The notes under the pieces were generated by a model. It did no database searches. It was not told the DNA's origin and saw nothing but the letters and a program-made list of their open reading frames with translations. Positions 26,509 to 33,611 of a DNA stretch of 57,677 nucleotides are shown piece after piece (within the stretch, counting starts at the first letter, position 1; each line of letters starts with the position of its first letter). This DNA comes from Aequorivita viscosa (GTDB taxonomy: Bacteria; Bacteroidota; Bacteroidia; Flavobacteriales; Flavobacteriaceae). The stretch is from assembly GCF_900106795.1 (NCBI RefSeq), contig NZ_FNNS01000003.1, forward strand, positions 146,944 through 204,620, given 5' to 3'. The translations under genes and the position numbers were made by a program.

Positions 26509-27420
26509 TTAAGCATTCAAACTCATTAAAAACTTTTTTGGCGTAGTGCCAAACTTCTTTTTAAAGGCCGAAATAAAATGGCTAGATGCGCTGTATCCAA
26601 CCTTCAGTCCAACTTCATTCACGTTGTGGATGCCTGTGGCCAATAACTGTCGGGCAACTTCCATTTTATAATCGAACAAGAAACTAAAAACCGAATCGCC
26701 ATAAATTTGTTTAAAGCCTTCTTTGAGTCGATTAATTGGTAAGTTTATTTCGTCGGCCAGTTCTTGTAAAGTTGGAGGTTCAGCCATTCGGGAAACGATA
26801 ATCTGTTTTGCTTTTTTGATTTTTGAAACATTATCTTCATCTGCCAAAAACGGGCATTGCTCAATATCTGCATCGGCAGGTCTGTTAAAATAAAGACTGA
26901 GAAGCTCATAAACCTTTCCTTTAAAATACAAAGGTTTTATGATAGGGTGCAGGCTGTAATTCATTAATTGATTTAATACAATAGCCATCGAAGGTGTTAT
27001 CTGTGCGTCTTTGTAATACTTCCGGTCTTTATTTTCTTCGCTTAAAAATGTTATGTAGCTTGCTTCGGTAGAAAACAAACTGTGGAATTTATTAATGGGA
27101 AGCAATATGGACAGCACCCATGAATTTTTTTGAAGCGAAAGATTTAGTGGAAGGTCCCGTTGCGGATTATAGAGCAATAACGAATTGTCTTCCTTTAACG
27201 GAAGCACATAATTTCCTTCGTTAAAACTAAATATTGCGGAACCCTTTATGCAGAAATGAAATTGAATGAAATTAGAGCTCACCTCTCGTTTAAAAGTTTG
27301 ATTATCATTGGTTTCATTATTAAATTTTAATATGTAGAAACCTGGCTCAATGACAGTTTCTCCGTAAACTCCAACTTCATTTGAAGAGGGGCTTTGAGCG
27401 ACATTTTTTTGAAACTTCAT
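26509..27420 (-). CDS. AraC-family transcriptional regulator (PchR-like), divergent from hemA
   Basis: A 303-residue regulator. Residues 1-180 are an effector domain of the PchR type, and residues 200-303 an AraC-type pair of helix-turn-helix units (TLQELADEINLPINRLKEGF and VGLKVGYSASSHFISAFKKKFG). Between them, CPF at residues 189-191 has the form of a Cys-Pro heme regulatory motif. Its gene is divergent from hemA, and its promoter contains a perfect 25-bp dyad. PchR-type proteins often sense iron-loaded siderophores; here heme or iron control of the hem operon is a reasonable guess. The CP motif is suggestive only. Confidence 0.87.
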   Translation of the reverse strand: MKFQKNVAQSPSSNEVGVYGETVIEPGFYILKFNNETNDNQTFKREVSSNFIQFHFCIKGSAIFSFNEGNYVLPLKEDNSLLLYNPQRDLPLNLSLQKNSWVLSILLPINKFHSLFSTEASYITFLSEENKDRKYYKDAQITPSMAIVLNQLMNYSLHPIIKPLYFKGKVYELLSLYFNRPADADIEQCPFLADEDNVSKIKKAKQIIVSRMAEPPTLQELADEINLPINRLKEGFKQIYGDSVFSFLFDYKMEVARQLLATGIHNVNEVGLKVGYSASSHFISAFKKKFGTTPKKFLMSLNA

Positions 27421-27437
27421 GGTGTTTTATATGCTTT

Positions 27438-27462
27438 TTTATTTAGAACTGTTCTAAATAAA
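27438..27462. promoter_or_regulatory. Perfect 25-bp dyad in the AraC-hemA intergenic region
   Basis: TTTATTTAGAAC, one central base, then the exact reverse complement of the first arm. It lies 18 bp upstream of the AraC ATG, where a bound protein would block or modulate its transcription. No second copy was seen in the window. Confidence 0.6.
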
Positions 27463-27593
27463 TTATTCGTAGTTTTGTACCTAGACCGCTAATTTAGGGC
27501 ATTAAAGTATGACGAATGTCATTTTTGACTGATTTTTAACACAGAGCGACACAAAAGATACCGCTAGCGTTACTTTTTGAAAAACAATGCCCC

Positions 27594-27601
27594 TACTTTT
27601 G
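27594..27601 (+). promoter_or_regulatory. -7 box for the hemA operon
   Basis: TACTTTTG, 16 bp before the hemA ATG; the likely start of the hemA-C-D-E transcript. Confidence 0.55.
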
Positions 27602-27617
27602 TCTTTCTCTTTTTGAT

Positions 27618-28880
27618 ATGAAAAATAATTCTCACTCGTATTTACAGACTTCTCCCAAAGGCACCTTTTATGCTATTGGATTGAACTATAAAAAAGCGGA
27701 TGCCGAAGTACGCGGACATTTCAGTATAGATGATTTTGCAAGGGAGCAAATTATGAAAGATGCCAAGGCTATCGGTATTCAATCTCTCAGTATCATTTCT
27801 ACTTGTAACCGTACCGAATTATACGGCGTTGCCGAGCATCCATTCCAACTTATCAAGTTATTGTGTGAACACACTAACGGATCTATTGATGAATTTGAGA
27901 AAGTTGCTTATGTGCACAAAAATCGTGCAGCTATCTCGCATTTGTTTAAAGTAGGAACAGGTCTTGATAGTCAGATTTTGGGCGATTTTGAAATTATAAG
28001 CCAACTTCGAAACAGTTTTCGTTCTTCAAAAAAACACGGATTAATGAATCCGTTTATGGAGCGTTTAGCCAATGCGGTAATTCAAGCTAGTAAGCGAATT
28101 AAAAATGAAACCGAGATTTCTTCAGGTGCTACATCGGTTAGTTTTGCGGCTGTGCGATATATTATGTCACATTTAGAGCAGGATTTAGATAAAAACATCT
28201 TGCTTTTCGGAACAGGTAAAATTGGAAGAAACACCTGCGAAAACCTGATTAAACACACCAAAAACAAAAATATTACCCTTATTAACCGAACTAAGGACAA
28301 GGCTGAAAAAGTTGCAGGTAAATTCGATCTTATTGTTAAGGATTATGCCGATATACAAAGTGAAATTGCTCAAACCGATGTCCTAGTTGTTGCAACAGGA
28401 GCGCAGCAACCAACAATTTCGAAGGAACTTTTGTACTTAAAAAAGCCCTTACTAATTCTAGATCTTTCAATTCCGAAAAACGTTTCACAAGATGTTTTGG
28501 AAAATGAAATGGTAACGTTAATACATCTAGACGAATTATCTGCATTAACAGATCAAACTTTGGAACAACGCGCTAAAGAACTGCCTTTGGCTCAAGGAAT
28601 TATTTTTGAGATTGAAACCGAATTTAACCAATGGGCAGAAAACCGAAAGTTTGCGCCAGTTATAAAAGCGTTGAAAATAAAACTTGCAGAAATTAAAGCA
28701 GGTGAAATTGATTATCAACGCAAAAAAATTGACGGTTTCCACGAAGAACAAGCAGAGATAATCAGCAACCGTCTTATCCAAAAAATCACGACCCACTTTG
28801 CCAACCACCTTAAAGGCGAGGAAGGCTCCGAAGAAAGTATTGAGCTTATAAAACGGGTCTTTCAACTTGAAACAGTCTAA
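27618..28880 (+). CDS. hemA: Glutamyl-tRNA reductase
   Basis: A 420-residue enzyme that reduces the glutamate on tRNA-Glu to glutamate-1-semialdehyde, the first step of the C5 heme route. The catalytic cysteine is in SIISTCNRTELYG near residue 62; the tRNA-binding HLFKVGTGLDSQILGD region follows near residue 112, then an NADPH-binding fold with FGTGKIGRNTCENL near residue 196, and a dimerisation helix to the end. In many homologues the segment is GLDSLVLGE; here the last acidic residue is Asp. It opens the hemA-hemC-hemD-hemE run; hemC follows after two bases. Confidence 0.96.
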   Translation: MKNNSHSYLQTSPKGTFYAIGLNYKKADAEVRGHFSIDDFAREQIMKDAKAIGIQSLSIISTCNRTELYGVAEHPFQLIKLLCEHTNGSIDEFEKVAYVHKNRAAISHLFKVGTGLDSQILGDFEIISQLRNSFRSSKKHGLMNPFMERLANAVIQASKRIKNETEISSGATSVSFAAVRYIMSHLEQDLDKNILLFGTGKIGRNTCENLIKHTKNKNITLINRTKDKAEKVAGKFDLIVKDYADIQSEIAQTDVLVVATGAQQPTISKELLYLKKPLLILDLSIPKNVSQDVLENEMVTLIHLDELSALTDQTLEQRAKELPLAQGIIFEIETEFNQWAENRKFAPVIKALKIKLAEIKAGEIDYQRKKIDGFHEEQAEIISNRLIQKITTHFANHLKGEEGSEESIELIKRVFQLETV

Positions 28881-28882
28881 CA

Positions 28883-29797
28883 TTGAAAAAAACAATACGA
28901 ATTGGAACCCGCGATAGTGAACTTGCACTTTGGCAGGCTAACACCGTAAAGACCAAACTTGAAGCATTGGGTTACTCAACCCAATTAGTCCCAGTAAAGT
29001 CCCAAGGCGATTTAGTCCTTGATAAACCCCTTTACGAAATGGGCATTACAGGTATTTTCACGAAAACTTTGGACATAGCAATGATTAACGGGATGGTAGA
29101 TATTGCAGTGCATAGCATGAAAGATGTACCAACACTCTTACCAAAAGGAATAGTTCAGACCGCCGTTTTAGAGCGTGCAACTTCTGAAGATATTTTAGTA
29201 ACCGAAACGGATGTAGATTTTGAAAAAGTATGCACCGTAGCCACAGGCAGTCTACGCAGGCAAGCGCAATGGTTGCACAGGTATCCAAATCATAAGCTTG
29301 TAGATTTACGCGGCAATGTAAATACGCGACTTCAAAAGCTAAAAGACAATAAATGGGAAGGCGCAATTTTCGCTAAAGCTGGTTTAGAAAGAATTAACGT
29401 TTTGCCTGAAAAATTTATTTCATTAGACTGGATGATTCCCGCGCCAGCACAAGGCGCAATGGTTATTGTGGCTATGGAGAACGATCCGTTTTCAGTTGAA
29501 GCCACTTCAAAATTAAATCATACAGCTTCTCAAATCTGCACGCATATAGAACGAGAGTTTTTAAACACTTTGGAAGGTGGTTGCACCGCGCCAATTGGAG
29601 CTTTTGCCAAAATTTTAGAAGATAAAATCTTGTTTAAAGGATGTCTGTTTTCTTTGGATGGCAAAGAAATGCTCGAAATAGAAAAAGATATCGAAATAAG
29701 TGAGTATATAGGTTTTGGGAAAGAATGTGCGTTATCTATTTTGAAAAATGGTGGAAAGGAATTAATGGTGAAGATTAAAAAGCATACAGGAAAATAA
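28883..29797 (+). CDS. hemC: Hydroxymethylbilane synthase (porphobilinogen deaminase)
   Basis: A 304-residue enzyme that joins four porphobilinogens into hydroxymethylbilane. The start is TTG, two bases after the hemA stop; the next in-frame methionine is about 50 codons in and would remove the conserved IRIGTRDSELALWQA segment, so TTG decides. Other hallmarks are HSMKDVP near residue 74, the STGSLRR-type motif TGSLRRQAQ, RGNVNTRLQKL, and the dipyrromethane-cofactor cysteine in LEGGCTAPIGAF near residue 233. Tight coupling to hemA suggests translational coupling. Confidence 0.95.
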   Translation: MKKTIRIGTRDSELALWQANTVKTKLEALGYSTQLVPVKSQGDLVLDKPLYEMGITGIFTKTLDIAMINGMVDIAVHSMKDVPTLLPKGIVQTAVLERATSEDILVTETDVDFEKVCTVATGSLRRQAQWLHRYPNHKLVDLRGNVNTRLQKLKDNKWEGAIFAKAGLERINVLPEKFISLDWMIPAPAQGAMVIVAMENDPFSVEATSKLNHTASQICTHIEREFLNTLEGGCTAPIGAFAKILEDKILFKGCLFSLDGKEMLEIEKDIEISEYIGFGKECALSILKNGGKELMVKIKKHTGK

Positions 29798-29814
29798 TAG
29801 GTAAATAGTGTTTT

Positions 29815-30471
29815 ATGAAAAGCGTTCTCTCCACCAAAAAACTAAGTCCCTCACAGAGGGATTTGTTAATACATGCGGGGGTTTCTTTAGTAGAATACAA
29901 CGCTATTCACATTGAATTTGTTCCTTTCGATTCTCCTCAAACTATTGAAAATGCTATTTTTACAAGTCAAAATGGAGTTAAATCATTTTTCGATGATGTC
30001 CGTTCGAGCACAGTCGAGAACTGTTTCTGCGTAGGAGAAAAGACAAAAGCGCTTTTAGAAGAAAATGGTCAAAAAGTGATTAAAATGACCGAATATGCTT
30101 CAGAACTATCGGAATATCTTGTAAAAAACCACAAAAAGGATTCATTCCATTTTTTCTGCGGAAATATTCGAAGCGATGTAATTCCTTCAGCATTAAAAGA
30201 AAATAACATTGCTTTTAAAGAAATAGAAGTCTATAGAACAACGTTAAGTCCTAAAAAATTTGAAAGACAATTTGAGGCAATCCTGTTTTTCAGTCCAAGT
30301 GGCGTGAGAAGCTTTTATGAGGAAAACAATCTTTCTAAAATTCATTCAGTTGCCGTGTGTATAGGAACAACAACCGCTCAAGAAGCAAAAAAATATAGTG
30401 ATAAAGTAGTGATTTCAAATTCCACAACGGTGGAAAGTGTGATTGCAAGAACAGTAAAAATTTTAAAATAA
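29815..30471 (+). CDS. hemD: Uroporphyrinogen-III synthase
   Basis: A 218-residue two-lobed enzyme that closes hydroxymethylbilane to uroporphyrinogen III. The family is weakly conserved; supporting motifs are FTSQNGVKSFF near residue 50, CVGEKTKALLEENG, the hinge with FFCGNIRSDVIP, LFFSPSGVRSF near residue 160 and CIGTTTAQEAKK. Position between hemC and hemE settles the call. Part of residues 61-69 (VRSSTVEN) is encoded by a CGAGCACAGTCGAG word that resembles a dispersed flavobacterial repeat. Confidence 0.92.
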   Translation: MKSVLSTKKLSPSQRDLLIHAGVSLVEYNAIHIEFVPFDSPQTIENAIFTSQNGVKSFFDDVRSSTVENCFCVGEKTKALLEENGQKVIKMTEYASELSEYLVKNHKKDSFHFFCGNIRSDVIPSALKENNIAFKEIEVYRTTLSPKKFERQFEAILFFSPSGVRSFYEENNLSKIHSVAVCIGTTTAQEAKKYSDKVVISNSTTVESVIARTVKILK

Positions 30472-30473
30472 CC

Positions 30474-30506
30474 AGATCCGAAAGGTTTTAAAAATTTTTG
30501 GGATCT
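30474..30506. repeat. Imperfect dyad between hemD and hemE
   Basis: AGATCC ... GGATCT arms, with further G/T-wobble pairing through an AAAGGTTTT/AAAATTTTT centre, giving a nearly continuous 16-bp stem. It lies in the 47-bp hemD-hemE gap. It could be a transcript processing hairpin or a repeat of another family. Confidence 0.5.
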
Positions 30507-30518
30507 TGAACTAAACCT

Positions 30519-31553
30519 ATGAAAGCTATAAAAAACGATTTATTCTTAAAAGCGCTCCGTGGCGAAACTGTAGAGCGACCGCCGGTATGGATGATGCGAC
30601 AGGCTGGAAGATATTTGCCAGAATTTATGGAAATCAAAGAAAAATACGATTTCTTCACCCGTTGCCAAACTCCAGAATTGGCAAGTGAAATAACCGTGCA
30701 ACCAATTCGCAGATACGGCATGGACGCTGCTATTTTGTTTAGTGATATTTTGGTGATTCCACAAGCCATGAACATAGACGTAGAAATGAAGCCTAATTTT
30801 GGCCCTTGGGTTCCAGAACCTATCCGTTCTGCTAAAGACTTGGAGCGAGTAATTGTTCCAGATATCAACGATACGTTAGGTTACGTGATGGATGCCATCG
30901 ATATGACAAAGGAAAAACTTAACGATGAGGTTCCTTTAATTGGTTTTGCAGGAAGTCCGTGGACAATTTTGTGTTATTGCGTTCAAGGTCAAGGTTCCAA
31001 AAACTTCGACAAAGCCAAACAGTTTTGTTTTACACAGCCTGAAGCCGCACACGAGTTACTTCAGAAAATAACAGATACTACTATTCTGTATCTCAAAGAA
31101 AAAGTAAAACACGGCGTTAATGCAGTACAAGTATTTGATAGCTGGGGAGGTATGCTTTCTCCAACGGATTATCAGGAATTCAGCTGGAAATATATTCAGC
31201 AGATAATTGATGCTTTAAAAGATGAAACTCCGGTTATAGCTTTTGGTAAAGGCTGCTGGTTTGCCTTAGACGTTATGGCAAAAAGTGGCGCGTCTGCATT
31301 AGGTGTCGATTGGACTTGTTCTCCTCGAAATGCACGTTATTTAACTGGTGGAAACATTACACTTCAAGGCAATTTTGACCCAACTAGATTGTTTAGCCCA
31401 CCTTCTGAAATAAAAAAGATGGTCAAACAAATGATTGACGAATTCGGAAAAGATCGTTATATCGTAAACCTAGGTCACGGAATTTTGCCAAATATTCCAT
31501 TAGAAAATGCGGGTGCTTTTATTGAAGCTGTAAAAGAATACAAAGCCGACTAA
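30519..31553 (+). CDS. hemE: Uroporphyrinogen decarboxylase
   Basis: A 344-residue enzyme that removes four carboxyl groups from uroporphyrinogen III to give coproporphyrinogen III. The N-terminal signature [17 protein letters not shown] is near residue 20 with the conserved Arg pair, the second signature [12 protein letters not shown] near 142, and catalytic Asp is in [11 protein letters not shown] near 74. Length and motifs are complete. It is followed without any gap by a gene of unknown function (TAA then ATG), so the two are coupled. Confidence 0.97.
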   Translation: MKAIKNDLFLKALRGETVERPPVWMMRQAGRYLPEFMEIKEKYDFFTRCQTPELASEITVQPIRRYGMDAAILFSDILVIPQAMNIDVEMKPNFGPWVPEPIRSAKDLERVIVPDINDTLGYVMDAIDMTKEKLNDEVPLIGFAGSPWTILCYCVQGQGSKNFDKAKQFCFTQPEAAHELLQKITDTTILYLKEKVKHGVNAVQVFDSWGGMLSPTDYQEFSWKYIQQIIDALKDETPVIAFGKGCWFALDVMAKSGASALGVDWTCSPRNARYLTGGNITLQGNFDPTRLFSPPSEIKKMVKQMIDEFGKDRYIVNLGHGILPNIPLENAGAFIEAVKEYKAD

Positions 31554-32042
31554 ATGAAAATTCTGTCGCGAATATGGGAGCTAAAATTTTCCAAGCTCTG
31601 GCGACTTGCTTGGATAGGAGTTAAAAATCCATTTTTGGTTATGCCAACCAACCAAGCCACATTGCATACTATGCAAATTTGCGACAGAATATATGGACAT
31701 ACACATCATGGCGATAATAAAGCCAATGCATTTAGACACGCTTTATGGAATATTTTAATAGCCAAACGTGTGCTTAAAATTGTAAAAACAGACGAAAAAG
31801 CCTTGCAATGGTCTGATAAAATTACCACTTTGCACGAAACCCTAATGCCAAATCCCCCTTTAGAAATGGAAATGGATTTGCATAATAACATGATGGGAAG
31901 AAAACTTTATCTCGAACTGCAAGATGCTTCCGAAGAGAAGATAATTGAATTTTTAAAGGTGAAATTGGAAGAAGCAGTGCAAATTAAAACAGTCGAGGAA
32001 ACTGAAAATTTAAAAGACTTCTTAGTTTTTATTGAAGAATAA
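31554..32042 (+). CDS. DUF6973-like protein coupled to hemE
   Basis: A 162-residue protein starting directly after the hemE stop. It has the central GDNKANAFRHALWNILIAKR segment and several His/Asp residues (HTHHGDN, HNNMMG) that resemble a small hydrolase-like or DUF6973 domain; I am only moderately sure of that name. It is soluble. The same gene order after hemE is, as far as I recall, common in Flavobacteriaceae, and the 3' end has been duplicated downstream. A metal-binding role is possible; no function is known. Confidence 0.65.
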   Translation: MKILSRIWELKFSKLWRLAWIGVKNPFLVMPTNQATLHTMQICDRIYGHTHHGDNKANAFRHALWNILIAKRVLKIVKTDEKALQWSDKITTLHETLMPNPPLEMEMDLHNNMMGRKLYLELQDASEEKIIEFLKVKLEEAVQIKTVEETENLKDFLVFIEE

Positions 32043-32068
32043 AAAAGAAGAGATCTAACAATTAGGAG

Positions 32069-32101
32069 CCTCCTTCAAGATCTCAATGACTTTGTAAGTG
32101 T
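32069..32101. repeat. Decayed REP copy after the DUF6973-like gene
   Basis: CCTCCTTCAAGATCTC and GACTTTGTAAGT align with the intact REP at 32211-32239. It belongs to the older copy of a local duplication. Confidence 0.5.
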
Positions 32102-32123
32102 TAATACAGTCTAATGATAAATT

Positions 32124-32205
32124 CAAACAGTCGAAGACACTAAAAATTTAAAAAGCGTCTTGGTTTATATTGAAGAATAATTAAAGAATAAACCTAACAG
32201 TTAGG
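32124..32205 (+). pseudogene. Duplicated 3' end of the DUF6973-like gene
   Basis: The stretch encodes QTVEDTKNLKSVLVYIEE then a stop, closely matching the true C-terminus (QIKTVEETENLKDFLVFIEE) at 31981-32042. The flanking CTAACA(A/G)TTAGGA word and the adjoining REP are duplicated too. It has no start and is a remnant of a tandem duplication. Confidence 0.7.
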
Positions 32206-32210
32206 AACAT

Positions 32211-32239
32211 CCTGCAAGGTCTCTTTTTGACCTTGTAGG
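32211..32239. repeat. REP-like palindrome
   Basis: CCTGCAAGGTCTC and GACCTTGTAGG arms; intact member of the family, 82 bp before the EI24-domain gene. Confidence 0.85.
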
Positions 32240-32320
32240 TATAAAAATAAATAACTTAAAAGCCTTAAAAATCCTGCTGGCCATTGATACAAACCAAATC
32301 CAAAAAAGGTGAAAACTGGA

Positions 32321-33109
32321 ATGACAGTCCTGAAAAACATCCTAAAAGGCATAACGGCATACACAGATGCATTCAAGCTCATTGGTGTTTTGAAGCTTTG
32401 GAAGTATTTTGCAATTCCAATGATGATTAGTTTTTTAACTGCGGTGTTAATTGGTTTTTTAGCTTGGGGCCTGAATGATGATTTGGGCATTTACATTTCA
32501 AAAATATGGTTTTGGGAATGGGGTGCGGAAACATTTAGAGTCATCAGCAATTTTATTGGCGCACTGATTATTATCGCATTAGGATTGATGCTCTATCGCC
32601 ATATTATAATGGCTCTGAGCGCACCTTTTATGAGTCCCGTTTCAGAAAAAATTGAAAAGCACTTATACGGAATAGCATCAGCCCACAACCACCGAAACAC
32701 ATCAAACGCGTCGCAATTATGGCGTGGTGTGAGAATAAATGTGCGAAATTTAATGATGGAATTGCTATTTACGATTCCGATTCTTTTGATAGGATTTATA
32801 CCTGTAATCGGGATTGTTTCTGCTGTTCTATTATTTTTAGTGCAGAGCTATTACGCAGGATTCGGGAATATGGATTACACCTTAGAACGGCATTTTAAAT
32901 ATTCCGAAAGCATTGAGTTTGTCCGTAAAAACCGAGGTTTGGCCATCGGTAATGGAATTGTCTTTATGCTCATGCTTTTAATTCCTGTTGTAGGAATAAT
33001 TTTAGTGCTGCCACTATCGGTGACGGCGGCGAGCACAGAAACCTTAAGAGTTTTGGAGAAATCTAAAAAGCTGAACATTTCTTCCTGCAAGGTCTCCAAG
33101 ACCTTGTAG
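32321..33109 (+). CDS. EI24-domain membrane protein with a REP-encoded C-terminus
   Basis: A 262-residue integral membrane protein of the EI24/CysZ-like group, with five or six hydrophobic segments (IPMMISFLTAVLIGFL near residue 37, VISNFIGALIIIALGLML near 80, LLFTIPILLIGFIPVIGIV near 150, GIVFMLMLLIPVVGIILVL near 215). The ATG at 32321 is preferred to a GTG four codons earlier. The last ten residues, SSCKVSKTL, and the TAG stop are encoded by the REP palindrome at 33084-33110, so the original end of the gene has been replaced. Some bacteria keep EI24 proteins in sulfate uptake; here its position in the hem cluster suggests a heme- or porphyrin-linked role, not proven. Confidence 0.85.
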   Translation: MTVLKNILKGITAYTDAFKLIGVLKLWKYFAIPMMISFLTAVLIGFLAWGLNDDLGIYISKIWFWEWGAETFRVISNFIGALIIIALGLMLYRHIIMALSAPFMSPVSEKIEKHLYGIASAHNHRNTSNASQLWRGVRINVRNLMMELLFTIPILLIGFIPVIGIVSAVLLFLVQSYYAGFGNMDYTLERHFKYSESIEFVRKNRGLAIGNGIVFMLMLLIPVVGIILVLPLSVTAASTETLRVLEKSKKLNISSCKVSKTL

Positions 33110-33110
33110 G
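33084..33110. repeat. REP-like palindrome overlapping the EI24 gene end
   Basis: CCTGCAAGGTCTCC and the matching AGACCTTGTAGG arm. It is translated as the C-terminus and stop codon of the EI24-domain protein. Confidence 0.9.
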
Positions 33111-33129
33111 TATATTAAATAGCCCAATT

Positions 33130-33234
33130 ATGAAATCAGAAACAAAGCAAACTCATTCCAAGACTTCCTGCAAGGTCTTATTCCAGCACTTTAATGTAAC
33201 GACGGACAAGTCAGACCTTGTAGGTGTTTTATAA
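33130..33234 (+). CDS. 34-codon micro-ORF in the REP array (first)
   Basis: It begins MKSETKQTHSKTSCKV and runs through a REP to a stop after GVL. The start region copies that of the RAYT gene, so it is a repeat by-product, possibly translated. Not recognised as a functional gene. Confidence 0.3.
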   Translation: MKSETKQTHSKTSCKVLFQHFNVTTDKSDLVGVL

Positions 33235-33244
33235 CATCCGAATT

Positions 33245-33289
33245 ATGAATCTAGAAAAATCTCATTATTACCACATTTCAAATAAAGAT
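33245..33289 (+). pseudogene. RAYT N-terminal fragment
   Basis: MNLEKSHYYHISNKD followed by a stop corresponds to the RAYT start MNLETIEQSHYYHIYNRG with a 9-bp deletion and decay beyond. It shows that the transposase start was duplicated upstream of the present gene. Confidence 0.7.
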
Positions 33290-33487
33290 TAAAGAAAAAC
33301 ACATTTTGGGTGCAGACCTACAAGGAGGTTTTGCTGAAAAAGCAAAACGACACCTTGCAGGAAAAACGCTCAATTGCCAACCCGCATGCTGGACGGGGTT
33401 CCAAGATTTCCTGCAAGGTCTTCCTGCCGGACTCAACTGTAACGGCGAACAAGTCAATACCTTGTAGGTATATTAAATAGCCAAATT

Positions 33488-33592
33488 ATGAATCTAGAAA
33501 CAGAGACAACTCATTCCAAGACTGCCTGCAAGGTCTCCAAGACTTCCTGCAAGGTCTCCAAGACTTCCTGCAAGGTCTCCAAGACCTTGTAG
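33488..33592 (+). CDS. 34-codon micro-ORF in the REP array (second)
   Basis: MNLETETTHSKTACK opens the frame and the KTSCKVS heptad then repeats; the last REP supplies the TAG stop. It has the same length as the first micro-ORF and the same KTSCKV core. Translation is not shown. Confidence 0.3.
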   Translation: MNLETETTHSKTACKVSKTSCKVSKTSCKVSKTL

Positions 33593-33611
33593 GTATAATA
33601 ACAGCTAAATT

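Larger units (their letters stand above)
33111..33611. repeat. Array of REP modules carrying copies of the RAYT start
   Basis: About four tandem modules precede the RAYT gene. Each has a word like AAATTATGAATCTAGAAAC followed by CTCATTCCAAGAC and a REP. Intact or partial REPs lie at 33167-33224 (long loop), 33317-33361 (nested, inner stem GTTTTGCT/AGCAAAAC), 33410-33468 (long loop) and a head-to-tail 21-bp run at 33525-33593. ATG codons at 33130, 33245 and 33488 are paralogues of the RAYT start at 33612; two of them open 34-codon micro-ORFs. Confidence 0.85.
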
